A stretch of 64,000 bases of DNA from an uncultured bacterium (GTDB lineage: Bacteria; Armatimonadota; UBA5829): the NCBI GenBank assembly GCA_938074205.1, contig CALJES010000013.1, positions 26,055 to 90,054 of the forward strand, given 5' to 3'. This document shows, piece by piece, positions 1-7,654 of this stretch. The position numbers and the translations under genes are program-made. Under the pieces are notes generated by a model. That model worked only from the letters and a program-made list of their open reading frames with translations. It did no database searches and was not told the origin of the DNA. The first letter of the stretch is position 1. Each line of letters begins with the position of its first letter.

Positions 1-920
1 AAACCCCAGACAAGGCTCGAGATGCTGTCGGATTTGTCTGAGATTCTGCCCATCGAAAAGGACAAGCCCGAACTTGCGGCAAAGGGAATCTGCAGAGCCA
101 CACTTGAGCGCTGGATTCCTTTTTCTTTCTGCAGAATTGAGAGCAGGTCGTCTTTCACCGCATTGGCTTCGTGAAGCGCTTTAAAGCCTGCGAAGCCCTC
201 CCCGACATCCTGGAACCCCAGCTTCAGCCTAACAGCCTTACCCAAGCTGAAATCAGCATCCTGGACGATGATGTGATCCTTCTCAACTTTCCCGTTTCCT
301 TGCTGCTGAGGCTGCCCTGCGGGCTGCGAGCCGCGCAGCGATTTGCGCTCTGCCACTTGTGGAGCCGAGACATACAACAGCCCCGAAATCGTTGAGGAAG
401 CGCCGATGTGCAGGGTCGAGTTCAGGCCATACGTCAGGATGTCGGGCGCACCGGGCGTGCCGGGGTCTGCAGTGCGATATGAGTAAACGAAATTGGTCTG
501 TAAGCCAGGACCGAAACTGAGCGGCAGACCGCCTAGCCTTCCGACGCTTCTGTCGCCCTTGCCAGACTCGACATACCGGTAATCTACCCTCACCGACTCA
601 ATTTGCCTCACGGGCTCCGCAAAGAAAAGGCTTCCGGAAGCGTAGTCTATGGTGTAATCCACGTTCCTAATAGCCCTTTTAACTCCCACATACACCCACT
701 CGCTTCCGGGCACCACGTTGCCGTGTGCCAGAATGTAGCCCGCGCGGCTACCGTTGCCGCGAAGAAGATCGCTTGCGGGTTTACCAGGGTCTTTCGCGGC
801 AGACTGGGTCTGTGCAATCATAGAGACGGAGTCTGCGACGCCCAGTGCCGACTGCGCATCTGCGACAGCGCACAGCCCACACATAATCCCGACTAGAATT
901 GTTAGGAGCAAACTCCTCAT
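1..920 (-). CDS. Secreted surface or outer-membrane-like protein, 3' part cut by window edge
   Basis: The reading frame is open from an ATG at 920 to the window edge, about 306 codons, with no stop, so the C terminus is missing. The first 22 or so residues form a signal peptide (MRSLLLTILVGIMCGLCAVA). Around residues 55-105 there is a region of alternating strands (WVYVGVKR, DYTIDYASGSLFF, VRVDYRYVE) of the kind seen in bacterial surface beta-structure proteins. Later stretches alternate hydrophobic and polar residues, as a beta-barrel would. It begins 14 bases after the stop of the zinc-finger protein upstream on the same strand, so the two are probably cotranscribed. I do not recognise the family; outer-membrane location is inference. 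Confidence 0.7.
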   Translation of the reverse strand, partial: MRSLLLTILVGIMCGLCAVADAQSALGVADSVSMIAQTQSAAKDPGKPASDLLRGNGSRAGYILAHGNVVPGSEWVYVGVKRAIRNVDYTIDYASGSLFFAEPVRQIESVRVDYRYVESGKGDRSVGRLGGLPLSFGPGLQTNFVYSYRTADPGTPGAPDILTYGLNSTLHIGASSTISGLLYVSAPQVAERKSLRGSQPAGQPQQQGNGKVEKDHIIVQDADFSLGKAVRLKLGFQDVGEGFAGFKALHEANAVKDDLLSILQKEKGIQRSSVALQIPFAASSGLSFSMGRISDKSDSISSLVWG

Positions 921-934
921 AAGAATCCGACCGT

Positions 935-2077
935 TTAGAACCTCGATCTTAGTATCGAAATCGAGACTGCCCGATCGCTTCCTCGGCGCACGCCAGCCTC
1001 AGACTTTATCTCGCGTATCATCTCCTCAATCTTCTGAGGATCAACAAGCGGCACAGATGCAACTCGCACCTCGTCAGACTTGTTATCTGCGTCGCCCGCA
1101 GGCGGAGCAGACTGTTCCGCAGCAGCAACTTTAGCTTCCGCAGGCTCAGTCTCAACAGTTGCCGCTGCGGTATCCGCAGAGCCAGCAAGTGCATCATTTT
1201 CAGTAGAAGCGCTTTCGGAAGTGGCTTTGGGCTTATTAGAATCGGAAAATCTCACCAGCGTCTTCGACTTGGCTACCGACGCCACCTGATGCGCGTCGGA
1301 ATACCTCTTCGCGATTCTAACTGTGGCGTGTGTACCGCGAACAGCAGTCGTGTGCCCTGGCAAGTCGTTTTTGGCTGACGCAACCTGAGGCGCCGCATAC
1401 TGCATTCGCTTTTCGCTAGATACAACACCACTCGCTTCTTGTCGTGTCGACACCTGATTAGATCCGTGGGAGATGCGCGAGCTCACGCTGGTAGTAGATT
1501 GATAAGGCAATCGCACAAGCGCAAACGCCACCAGCCCCGAAAGTGCAGCGGCGTAGCAGACCTTGGCTGGCCTCGAGACTAGCCCTCTTGCAATCGCGTG
1601 AGCGGCAGTCTGCCAGATGCTTTCGGCGCGTCTCGAAGTGGCCGCAGCGATCCTTTCCTTTAAACCCTGAGGCGGTTCTTCGAAGCCTAACGCACCGACA
1701 GTTTCCGCCAAGCTTCGAAGCGCGCTTATCTCCTGCGCACACCTAGCGCAGTTTGCCGCGTGAGCTTCGAGCGCCGCCGCCTCTTCGACCGCCAGCTCTC
1801 CGTCAACATAGGCAGATACCAACTGCGCCATCTTTTCGATGTGCTCAGCCTCGATTCGCTCTATCTGAACGGCGGACATTATTCTCTGGGAAAGTTCACG
1901 AGGTGGATCAACAAACTCGATTTCGCGCGCGGCTTGCACAACGCTGCGCATCATCTGCAGTTCCTTCGCGCAGCTGGTGCATTGCGATATGTGACTCCTT
2001 ACAGCGTCGGCCGTCCTCTGATCCAGCGCCTCATCCACAAATGCGCTCAGCAGTTCAATTACATCTAGGCATTCCAT
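935..2077 (-). CDS. Membrane anti-sigma-factor-like protein with two zinc-finger domains
   Basis: The protein has two consecutive anti-sigma zinc-finger (zf-HC2 type) domains: the first with His29, Cys33 and Cys36, the second with His106, Cys110 and Cys113. Both have the HxxxCxxC pattern used to hold an ECF sigma factor. One membrane segment follows at about residues 173-190. The last 190 residues are low-complexity, Ala/Ser/Glu/Lys-rich and presumably extracytoplasmic. I start at ATG 2077, ten codons inside the longest frame, because AGGTGG lies a few bases before it. It is divergent from the ECF sigma operon that has its own anti-sigma gene, so this may be a second regulator of the same sigma factor or a structural relative. 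Two fused fingers in one chain are unusual. Confidence 0.8.
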   Translation of the reverse strand: MECLDVIELLSAFVDEALDQRTADAVRSHISQCTSCAKELQMMRSVVQAAREIEFVDPPRELSQRIMSAVQIERIEAEHIEKMAQLVSAYVDGELAVEEAAALEAHAANCARCAQEISALRSLAETVGALGFEEPPQGLKERIAAATSRRAESIWQTAAHAIARGLVSRPAKVCYAAALSGLVAFALVRLPYQSTTSVSSRISHGSNQVSTRQEASGVVSSEKRMQYAAPQVASAKNDLPGHTTAVRGTHATVRIAKRYSDAHQVASVAKSKTLVRFSDSNKPKATSESASTENDALAGSADTAAATVETEPAEAKVAAAEQSAPPAGDADNKSDEVRVASVPLVDPQKIEEMIREIKSEAGVRRGSDRAVSISILRSRF

Positions 2078-2240
2078 CTGTCCACCTCGATAATGTCGAA
2101 CGCGCACGCCGTTCGTCTTCCATTTTGATAGACAACGCCCAGCCGAAAAAGTAACAAGAAAATTTCTAGAATTTACATGGCTGGGTTCGAGCTTGAAACG
2201 CAGGTATCGACTTTATTGATGGCTTGCGCTAATTGCCTAC

Positions 2241-2265
2241 GGAACGATGTTTGGCGGGCTGCGTC
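2241..2265 (+). promoter_or_regulatory. Candidate ECF-type promoter, distal copy
   Basis: GGAAC at 2241-2245 is followed after 16 bases by CGTC at 2262-2265. GAAAC/GGAAC-N16-CGTC is the typical shape of promoters used by ECF sigma factors such as Bacillus SigM. It lies upstream of the ECF sigma gene, so autoregulation is the simple reading. No transcript evidence is available. Confidence 0.45.
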
Positions 2266-2274
2266 CAAATCTAC

Positions 2275-2298
2275 GGAACGTTTCCTTGGCAGGACGTT
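2275..2298 (+). promoter_or_regulatory. Candidate ECF-type promoter, proximal copy
   Basis: A second GGAAC (2275-2279) is followed after 15 bases by CGTT (2295-2298), 34 bases downstream of the first copy. Repetition of the same two-box element before a sigma gene strengthens the case for autoregulation, although the spacing is one base shorter. The sequence GGAACGTTTCC is also nearly palindromic, so the opposite strand shows a GGAAAC box here. Confidence 0.4.
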
Positions 2299-2441
2299 TT
2301 TTTTGGCACCTTTGTGTTGCGACAACGGCCGTCGGTGCGCGTGCTTTACCGTCAGAAGGTTTATTATAAGTAGCGGTGGAAATGTTGAAAGTAGCAGAAG
2401 CACAAATCCCAGCGCATCATTTGCTCGCTTGGAAGCACTGG

Positions 2442-3023
2442 ATGACCGAACAAACCGACCAAGCCGTTGTCAAGAAGGTTCTTGCCGGTGACACAGACGA
2501 GTTTTCTACTCTCGTGAACCGATACCAGGACAGGATCTACAGCGTCGCTCTGAACTACGTATCCAATCCGGACGATGCTATGGATGTTGCCCAGGAGACA
2601 TTCCTCAAAGCCTATTCCAACCTAGGCCGATTTGATTCCGCCTCCGCCTTCTACACTTGGCTGTATAGAATAGCTGTCAACACCGCTATTGACTTCCTAC
2701 GCAAGCGAAAGAGCAGACCAGCGGATTCGCTGGATGACGAAAAATATACAGAAGTCGGGTTTGAACCAGAATCCAAAGACCGCGCAATCGACCCAGAAGA
2801 AGTAGCTGCGCAGAGGGAACAGGCGCAAATACTCAGAAAAGCAATCTCAATGCTTTCAGACAAACTGCGAACAGTGATCATCCTGCACGACGTAGAAGGG
2901 CTTTCTCAGGAAGAAGTGGCTGACATTCTAAAGATTCCGTTGGGCACAGTGAAGTCTCGGGTGTCCAGGGCGAGAGCCGAACTCAGACGAATACTTCGCA
3001 AAACGATGGGTGATGCTGTATGA
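2442..3023 (+). CDS. ECF-family RNA polymerase sigma factor (RpoE/SigW type)
   Basis: Directs RNA polymerase to a stress regulon. Region sigma-2 is clear (RYQDRIYSVALNYV, DAMDVAQETFLKAY, FYTWLYRIAVNTAIDFLR). Region sigma-4 contains the helix-turn-helix (GLSQEEVADILKIPLGTVKS, then RVSRARAELR). The frame opens at a GTG at 2376, but I prefer ATG 2442: it gives the usual length of about 193 residues, starts with the typical MTEQTDQ sequence, and has GGAAG six bases upstream. Its stop overlaps the anti-sigma start (ATGA at 3020), indicating translational coupling. An RseB-like gene follows. The three-gene order sigma, zinc-finger anti-sigma, RseB-like protein matches known envelope-stress operons. 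Confidence 0.93.
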   Translation: MTEQTDQAVVKKVLAGDTDEFSTLVNRYQDRIYSVALNYVSNPDDAMDVAQETFLKAYSNLGRFDSASAFYTWLYRIAVNTAIDFLRKRKSRPADSLDDEKYTEVGFEPESKDRAIDPEEVAAQREQAQILRKAISMLSDKLRTVIILHDVEGLSQEEVADILKIPLGTVKSRVSRARAELRRILRKTMGDAV

Positions 3024-3502
3024 ACTGTGGGAAGGCACGAGAAAGAATTTCTGATTACTTGGATGGCCGATTGTCTGAAGAACACTTATCTGAGTTTGAG
3101 CTGCATATTCGCGGTTGCGCTGAATGCGCAGGCGAGCTAGATGAAATGCGGCGGATGGTGACCGCGCTGCGCTCACTGGCTGTTCCGCGTGCCCCGATTG
3201 ATCTCTGGCCACAAGTAAGAGAGGGCATTCGGACAGCCGAAAACCTAATACCAATATGGGGCATTTTCGCAAGACCCGTATTTATGGCGCCAGTATTGGC
3301 AGTTGCAGCAGCTGTTGCCGTGATGCTTATTTTGCCCCAGCCGAAGCCATTGCCTGAAAAACCAATCAAACTATCCGCTTCAGAATACCGCCACTACTTA
3401 ACCGAACACATGCGTTTCCAGAAGCGCATGTTCGTTGACCCCGAAGTATCGTTCATAGCAGTAGAGCTCGACCGAGCAAATTCGCGCGCGAAAGACGAGT
3501 GA
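3020..3502 (+). CDS. Zinc-finger membrane anti-sigma factor
   Basis: This 160-residue protein begins within the last codons of the ECF sigma gene (overlap ATGA). The N terminus is an anti-sigma zinc finger with His29, Cys33 and Cys36 (HIRGCAEC). A single membrane segment lies at about residues 86-104 (VFMAPVLAVAAAVAVMLIL). The remaining tail of about 55 residues would be outside the cytoplasm, where an RseB-type partner or a protease could act. By family knowledge it holds the sigma factor at the membrane until released. A SigW-type site-2 protease is encoded at 47788-48909, but nothing in sequence links it specifically to this protein. Confidence 0.88.
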   Translation: MNCGKARERISDYLDGRLSEEHLSEFELHIRGCAECAGELDEMRRMVTALRSLAVPRAPIDLWPQVREGIRTAENLIPIWGIFARPVFMAPVLAVAAAVAVMLILPQPKPLPEKPIKLSASEYRHYLTEHMRFQKRMFVDPEVSFIAVELDRANSRAKDE

Positions 3503-3508
3503 TCGACC

Positions 3509-4435
3509 ATGCACAACGGATTGCAAAGATACGCATGGCTTGCGTTGATCCTGGTATGCTCCAGCGCATTTGGAGCAAGCGTAAGCGATATTCTGGAACG
3601 AGCCGCACAGGCTGAAAGACGTATTAGCTACCGAGGAATCAAGAACGCCTCTGTGAATACCGGAACTGGAGCACTCGTTTTTGCCAAAATGAAAGTGCTG
3701 CATCTTAAGCCGGATAAGACACGCACGGAATACCTGGCTCCTTCCACTCTCGCAGGAGTTGTCTTCGTGCGCAACAGCCGCAACACTTACCGATACGATC
3801 CGCACCAAAAGCGATGGCAAGCTATAGGACGCTGCCCTGTCTACTGCGATGACGAATTGCTTGACAACCTTCGAAAACACTATAATTTGCGCTTGTTAGA
3901 TATTCAGCAAGCCGCAGGCCGCGACGCATATTTGATCGCAGCCGAGCCGAGGCGAAAATTCGAGCCAGTTCACCAATTATTGATCGACAAAGAAACCTAC
4001 CTCGTTGTCGCGGCTTTTACAACAGCAAGCGACGGCAAATATTTCCGAGCATATAAGTTCGTTTCACTGGAATTGAATCCGAAGGATATAAGGCCTTCTT
4101 TATTCGACGTTCCCGCAAGTGTCAGCCGGTCCGAAAAGCACGATACCCGGCCGAACTTCAAGGTTATGAAGCCATCGTATCTTCCTGTCGGCTACAAACT
4201 TGTTGGTGAGGGCACCTCTCGCATGAACAACCTTCTCTGCTCTCACTTGCGGTTTTCAAATGGGGTTAACACAATCTCACTTTTCCAGCGCCCCGCCAGG
4301 AACAGCTCCAACCATCCCGCACACCTTTTCCGAACAACTAACGTGGTTACTTGGACAAAAGACGGAATGCTTCTCACGCTGGTGGGGGATATATCTCAAG
4401 AGGAGCTTGAGAAAATCGCTCGGTCAGTTCGCTGA
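3509..4435 (+). CDS. RseB/MucB-like periplasmic sigma-regulatory protein
   Basis: This 308-residue protein has an N-terminal signal peptide (LALILVCSSAFG). The N-terminal half resembles the LolA-like fold of RseB/MucB (ISYRGIKNASVN, LHLKPDKTRTEYLAP, then a strand with NTYRYDP). After a linker near residue 210, a second small domain begins at FKVMKPSYLPVGYKLVGEG, the start typical of the RseB C-terminal domain and DUF4367-like domains. It follows the anti-sigma gene by six bases. In proteobacteria RseB protects the anti-sigma factor from proteolysis and senses envelope damage; the same role here is inferred from domain and position. Overall similarity to classical RseB is distant. Confidence 0.72.
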   Translation: MHNGLQRYAWLALILVCSSAFGASVSDILERAAQAERRISYRGIKNASVNTGTGALVFAKMKVLHLKPDKTRTEYLAPSTLAGVVFVRNSRNTYRYDPHQKRWQAIGRCPVYCDDELLDNLRKHYNLRLLDIQQAAGRDAYLIAAEPRRKFEPVHQLLIDKETYLVVAAFTTASDGKYFRAYKFVSLELNPKDIRPSLFDVPASVSRSEKHDTRPNFKVMKPSYLPVGYKLVGEGTSRMNNLLCSHLRFSNGVNTISLFQRPARNSSNHPAHLFRTTNVVTWTKDGMLLTLVGDISQEELEKIARSVR

Positions 4436-4476
4436 GGGGCGCCATCACACGAAGCCGACTGCACTTAATACACTTA

Positions 4477-5820
4477 TTAACCGATCCTCTCTCGAATCAC
4501 TGCGCTTGCGTAGTCCATTATCATCACTACGCCGGCGATGAGCCAGATTGCCGTCGCAGCCTGGCGCCATTGCAACAGGTTCATGTATTGGATAAGCTGG
4601 TAGCCTATGCCACCGCCTCCTACCAAACCTATGACTGTGGCCATCCGAACGTTGATGTCCCATCGATATAATGTGAAAGCAATGAACTGTGGCACCACCT
4701 GGGGAACCACAGCATACGCCACAACTTGTATATCATTTGCGCCGGTTGCGCGGATTGCCTCGATCGGGCCGTGCTCTATCGACTCGATCGCCTCAGAATA
4801 AAGCTTTCCCACCGCTCCAATGCCGTGAATGGCCAGCGCAAGCACCCCCGCAAAAGGACCAATTCCAACCGCCGCAACAGCAATGACCGCAAAAATCAAA
4901 ACCTCAACCGACCGCAGAATTGTGAAAACCGTTCTCACCAGAATATATACACCGCGCAAGACGGCAGTCCCCGACATCAGATTCCTGGCCCCCAGAAAAG
5001 ACATGGGCAGCGCAACCAAGACCGACAGCGCAGTGCCTATTAAAGCAAGGTACACTGTTTCGATCATGCGCGGAGCGGCATCTTTGAGCGTGTCACTGAG
5101 CTGCCACCCACGAACCGTCGCCGAAATGCGGGCTTGCACATAATAAACTCCGGGAATATACCGAGGATTCGCAAACGAAGCGCTCAGCCTACCGCGGGAA
5201 TCAGTCTTAGTTTCGGCCACCACTACCTCATCGGCGCCCAACAGAATGATCTCCGCGGGCGCGTTAGGCGCAAAACCACTGCCAACAACCGTCAGCCTCT
5301 CGCCCTTGCGCGCCCTGGTTGGCGATACTTTCAAGGTCGGCTCACCTGGAGCGCGCTTTACAGGGGTAAGCGACGACGGCGCTCCCACACCCGGCACCAA
5401 ATACTTCCCCACAGCCGTTTGCTCTTGAGTCTTTCTTTCCGCGACATCAGGCTTCGCCAGCCCCAGCAGGATCTGTCGAATGACGTTGCGCTGTTCCGGT
5501 TCCAATTTGGGGACGTGCACCTGTGTGACCTGCCAGGCTGCGGCAAGGTTTACGCCGAGCAGTAGCAAACAAACCACCACCGCTGAGCATTTACCGCCTC
5601 GCGCGAGGCATACGGCATCCCAAATGCTCCAGACCCAGACCAACCCAACAGGGATAACCAGCCACATCAGCCCGACTCCGTATAGTATGGCAGCTTGGGC
5701 GGGCACCCCCAATAACAGAACGAGTCCGCGCTGCCATTCCCGGCAATAGAAGTGACCGAAGCCGGGTAATATCGCAAGCACCCCCGCTATAAAAGCGCTG
5801 TGAAGTCCGCTACGGCTCAC
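4477..5820 (-). CDS. phnE: Phosphonate/phosphite-type ABC permease PhnE with N-terminal membrane and Ig-like extension
   Basis: The C-terminal 200 residues (about 250-447) are a PhnE-type permease, including the EAA-loop (EAIRATGANDIQVVAYAVVP) that contacts the ATPase and a Gly-rich GLVGGGGIGYQL segment. The first 95 residues are extra: about three hydrophobic segments with an N-terminal LPGFGHFYCREWQRG motif like small TM2-type membrane domains. Residues about 160-233 form a compact strand-rich domain (LKVSPTRARKGERLTVVGSGF, GVYYVQARI) resembling IPT/TIG or other Ig-like modules. PhnE proteins are usually about 260 residues, so some 185 residues are added. It overlaps phnC by four bases. The fusion is in one uninterrupted frame, so it is not an artefact of start choice. 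Confidence 0.85.
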   Translation of the reverse strand: MSRSGLHSAFIAGVLAILPGFGHFYCREWQRGLVLLLGVPAQAAILYGVGLMWLVIPVGLVWVWSIWDAVCLARGGKCSAVVVCLLLLGVNLAAAWQVTQVHVPKLEPEQRNVIRQILLGLAKPDVAERKTQEQTAVGKYLVPGVGAPSSLTPVKRAPGEPTLKVSPTRARKGERLTVVGSGFAPNAPAEIILLGADEVVVAETKTDSRGRLSASFANPRYIPGVYYVQARISATVRGWQLSDTLKDAAPRMIETVYLALIGTALSVLVALPMSFLGARNLMSGTAVLRGVYILVRTVFTILRSVEVLIFAVIAVAAVGIGPFAGVLALAIHGIGAVGKLYSEAIESIEHGPIEAIRATGANDIQVVAYAVVPQVVPQFIAFTLYRWDINVRMATVIGLVGGGGIGYQLIQYMNLLQWRQAATAIWLIAGVVMIMDYASAVIRERIG

Positions 5821-6578
5821 GCTACCTCCACGCGAATTGCTTCCTCGCCGTAGATTTCTTTGAATCTCGCGTCGTCTATTTCGTCCGGCGTCCCGTCGAA
5901 CACGAGCCTGCCAGCTTTGAGCCCTATGACACGGTCAGCATACCTGCGAGCCAGTGACAGAAAGTGCAGGTTACACAGGATAGTCATGCCATCCTGCTTG
6001 TTCATTCGTTCAAGTTCATCCAGCACAACGTGTGCAGTGGCCGGATCAAGTGAGGCGACCGGCTCGTCAGCCAAAATCAGCTCAGGTTTCTGCATCAGCG
6101 CTCGGGCAATGCCAACTCTCTGCTGCTGGCCGCCAGAGAGTGTGTCGGCTCTTTGATGGGCTTTCTCGAGCAGACCTACGCGTTCGAGGTTCGCTCTGGC
6201 GTCGGAGAGGTCTTCGGGTCTAAAGCGATATAGCAGGCTGGGCAGAGTGGGAACGTAGCCAAGTCGTCCGCTCAGCACGTTTGTCATCACCGAACATCGC
6301 TTGACGAGATTGAACTGCTGGAATATCATTCCAATCCGGCGTCGAATAAGCCGCAGCTGGGCAGGGTCTGCGCCAGTAACCTCGACATCGCCCAGCCATA
6401 CCCGGCCGGATGTCGGCTCAACCAGCCGGTTTATGCACCTCAAAAACGTGCTCTTTCCCGCACCGGAAAGGCCAATAACTGCCACAAACTGCCCCTTCGG
6501 CACCTCCAGTGACACGTCAGCTAGCGCCACCGTCCCGTCCGGGTATACCTTTGTAAGATGCTCTATTCTAAGCGTCAC
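5817..6578 (-). CDS. phnC: Phosphonate/phosphite-type ABC transporter ATPase PhnC
   Basis: This 253-residue ATPase has the family's normal length. Walker A is GLSGAGKST, the signature is LSGGQQQRVGIARAL, and Walker B is LILADEPVASLD, followed by an H-loop (LCNLHFLSLA). The sequences FNLVKRCSVMTNVLSGRLG and LERVGLLEKAHQRADTLSGG are typical of PhnC. It overlaps both neighbours by four bases (phnD at 6575-6578, phnE at 5817-5820), so the three are one tight operon. It powers uptake of phosphonate, phosphite or another organophosphorus compound. No C-P lyase gene is in the window, so the substrate is open. Confidence 0.93.
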   Translation of the reverse strand: MTLRIEHLTKVYPDGTVALADVSLEVPKGQFVAVIGLSGAGKSTFLRCINRLVEPTSGRVWLGDVEVTGADPAQLRLIRRRIGMIFQQFNLVKRCSVMTNVLSGRLGYVPTLPSLLYRFRPEDLSDARANLERVGLLEKAHQRADTLSGGQQQRVGIARALMQKPELILADEPVASLDPATAHVVLDELERMNKQDGMTILCNLHFLSLARRYADRVIGLKAGRLVFDGTPDEIDDARFKEIYGEEAIRVEVA

Positions 6579-7495
6579 TTTATTTGCTCGATCTTGATGT
6601 TCTCCGCCTTTGCCACCTTGCGCACTGTGTCGTAATCAGCATCTTTCGCCTTTACAAAGCCGTCGATGCCGTAAAGCGTCATTATGGCCACCCGTCCCTC
6701 GTCGGACTTGGCGACCTTCATCAAGCCGTCCACGAGTTTGCTCGTGAGAGCTTCTGGGAAGCCTTTTCGCACGCTGACGGTATCATTTGGAATTGGCGCG
6801 CTCTTTGCGATAACCTTGGTCTTTTGCATTACGTCCTTTATTGTGTCCGCCACCTTCTCCCGCGCATCGCTTACCACTCCGCCGTATATCGCGCCGCCAT
6901 CAACCTGCTTGTTATAAACAGCCATCACAACCTTATCGTGCGCTCCCGCGTAGATAACCTGAGAAAAGAACTTGTCCGGATCGTAGCCTTTCGATCGGAT
7001 CAGTTCGCGCGCATATAGGCACCCAGAGGTAGACACAGGATCGCCGTAAGCAAACCGCTTGCCCTTTAGATCTTCCAGCTTGTTGATCCCGGTGTCTGTT
7101 CTTGCAATTATGAAGCTCCAATAACGGTCGGAATTGTCGCGAATAGTCCGCAGCACCACGCGCACACCGTACTGATCGTGGGCGATAACATACGGTAGAG
7201 GCGAAAGCCATCCCACATCTACTTTACCCGCTCCCATGGCCGAAACTACCGCGGCGTAGCTGGTGGGCACCGTGACCTCAAATGTGAGCCCTGTGTGCTT
7301 TTTGAGCAGCTCAGCTAGCCTCTCTCCGCTCACAATAAGTTTGCGAGTGTCCAGCGACGGCACAAGGGCCATCTTTATGGGATTCTGCGGCGAGCCCAGC
7401 GGCGCCTGCCGGACCTGCTTCGCACCGTGCTTGGAGCATCCCCCGCTCAAAAGCATAGGAATCACAACCAACAATAACACGAGCTTGCGGCACAT
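6575..7495 (-). CDS. phnD: PhnD-type phosphonate/phosphite solute-binding lipoprotein
   Basis: The 306-residue precursor has a lipoprotein signal ending in LSGGC with Cys20 as the lipidated residue. The mature part carries PhnD-family features: an early MALVPSLDTRKL strand, YAAVVSAMGAGKVDVGWLSPLPYVIA, LEDLKGKRFAYGDPVSTSG, and VDGGAIYGGVVSDA. A GGGGGA ribosome site lies seven bases before the ATG. As first gene of the phnD-phnC-phnE operon it should be the most expressed. PhnD relatives bind phosphonates, phosphite or hypophosphite; sequence alone does not choose among them. Confidence 0.9.
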   Translation of the reverse strand: MCRKLVLLLVVIPMLLSGGCSKHGAKQVRQAPLGSPQNPIKMALVPSLDTRKLIVSGERLAELLKKHTGLTFEVTVPTSYAAVVSAMGAGKVDVGWLSPLPYVIAHDQYGVRVVLRTIRDNSDRYWSFIIARTDTGINKLEDLKGKRFAYGDPVSTSGCLYARELIRSKGYDPDKFFSQVIYAGAHDKVVMAVYNKQVDGGAIYGGVVSDAREKVADTIKDVMQKTKVIAKSAPIPNDTVSVRKGFPEALTSKLVDGLMKVAKSDEGRVAIMTLYGIDGFVKAKDADYDTVRKVAKAENIKIEQIK

Positions 7496-7654
7496 TGTTC
7501 TTGTCCCCCATTAAAACAAATCCGAATGTTACTTGTGCGCGCAGGGCGATGTTTCCTGCGAGGTTCCACGCCGGCCAGAAGTCCACAAAACCAACAAAGA
7601 AGGGTATCATATTCAGAGGTACTAAGGTAATCTCAGACGCTGGACAAAACTGGG

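Noticed and set aside
2177..2210. GGTTCGA sequence resembling a tRNA T-loop
   Set aside because: No acceptor, D-arm or anticodon stem can be folded around it; no tRNA gene is supported anywhere in the window.
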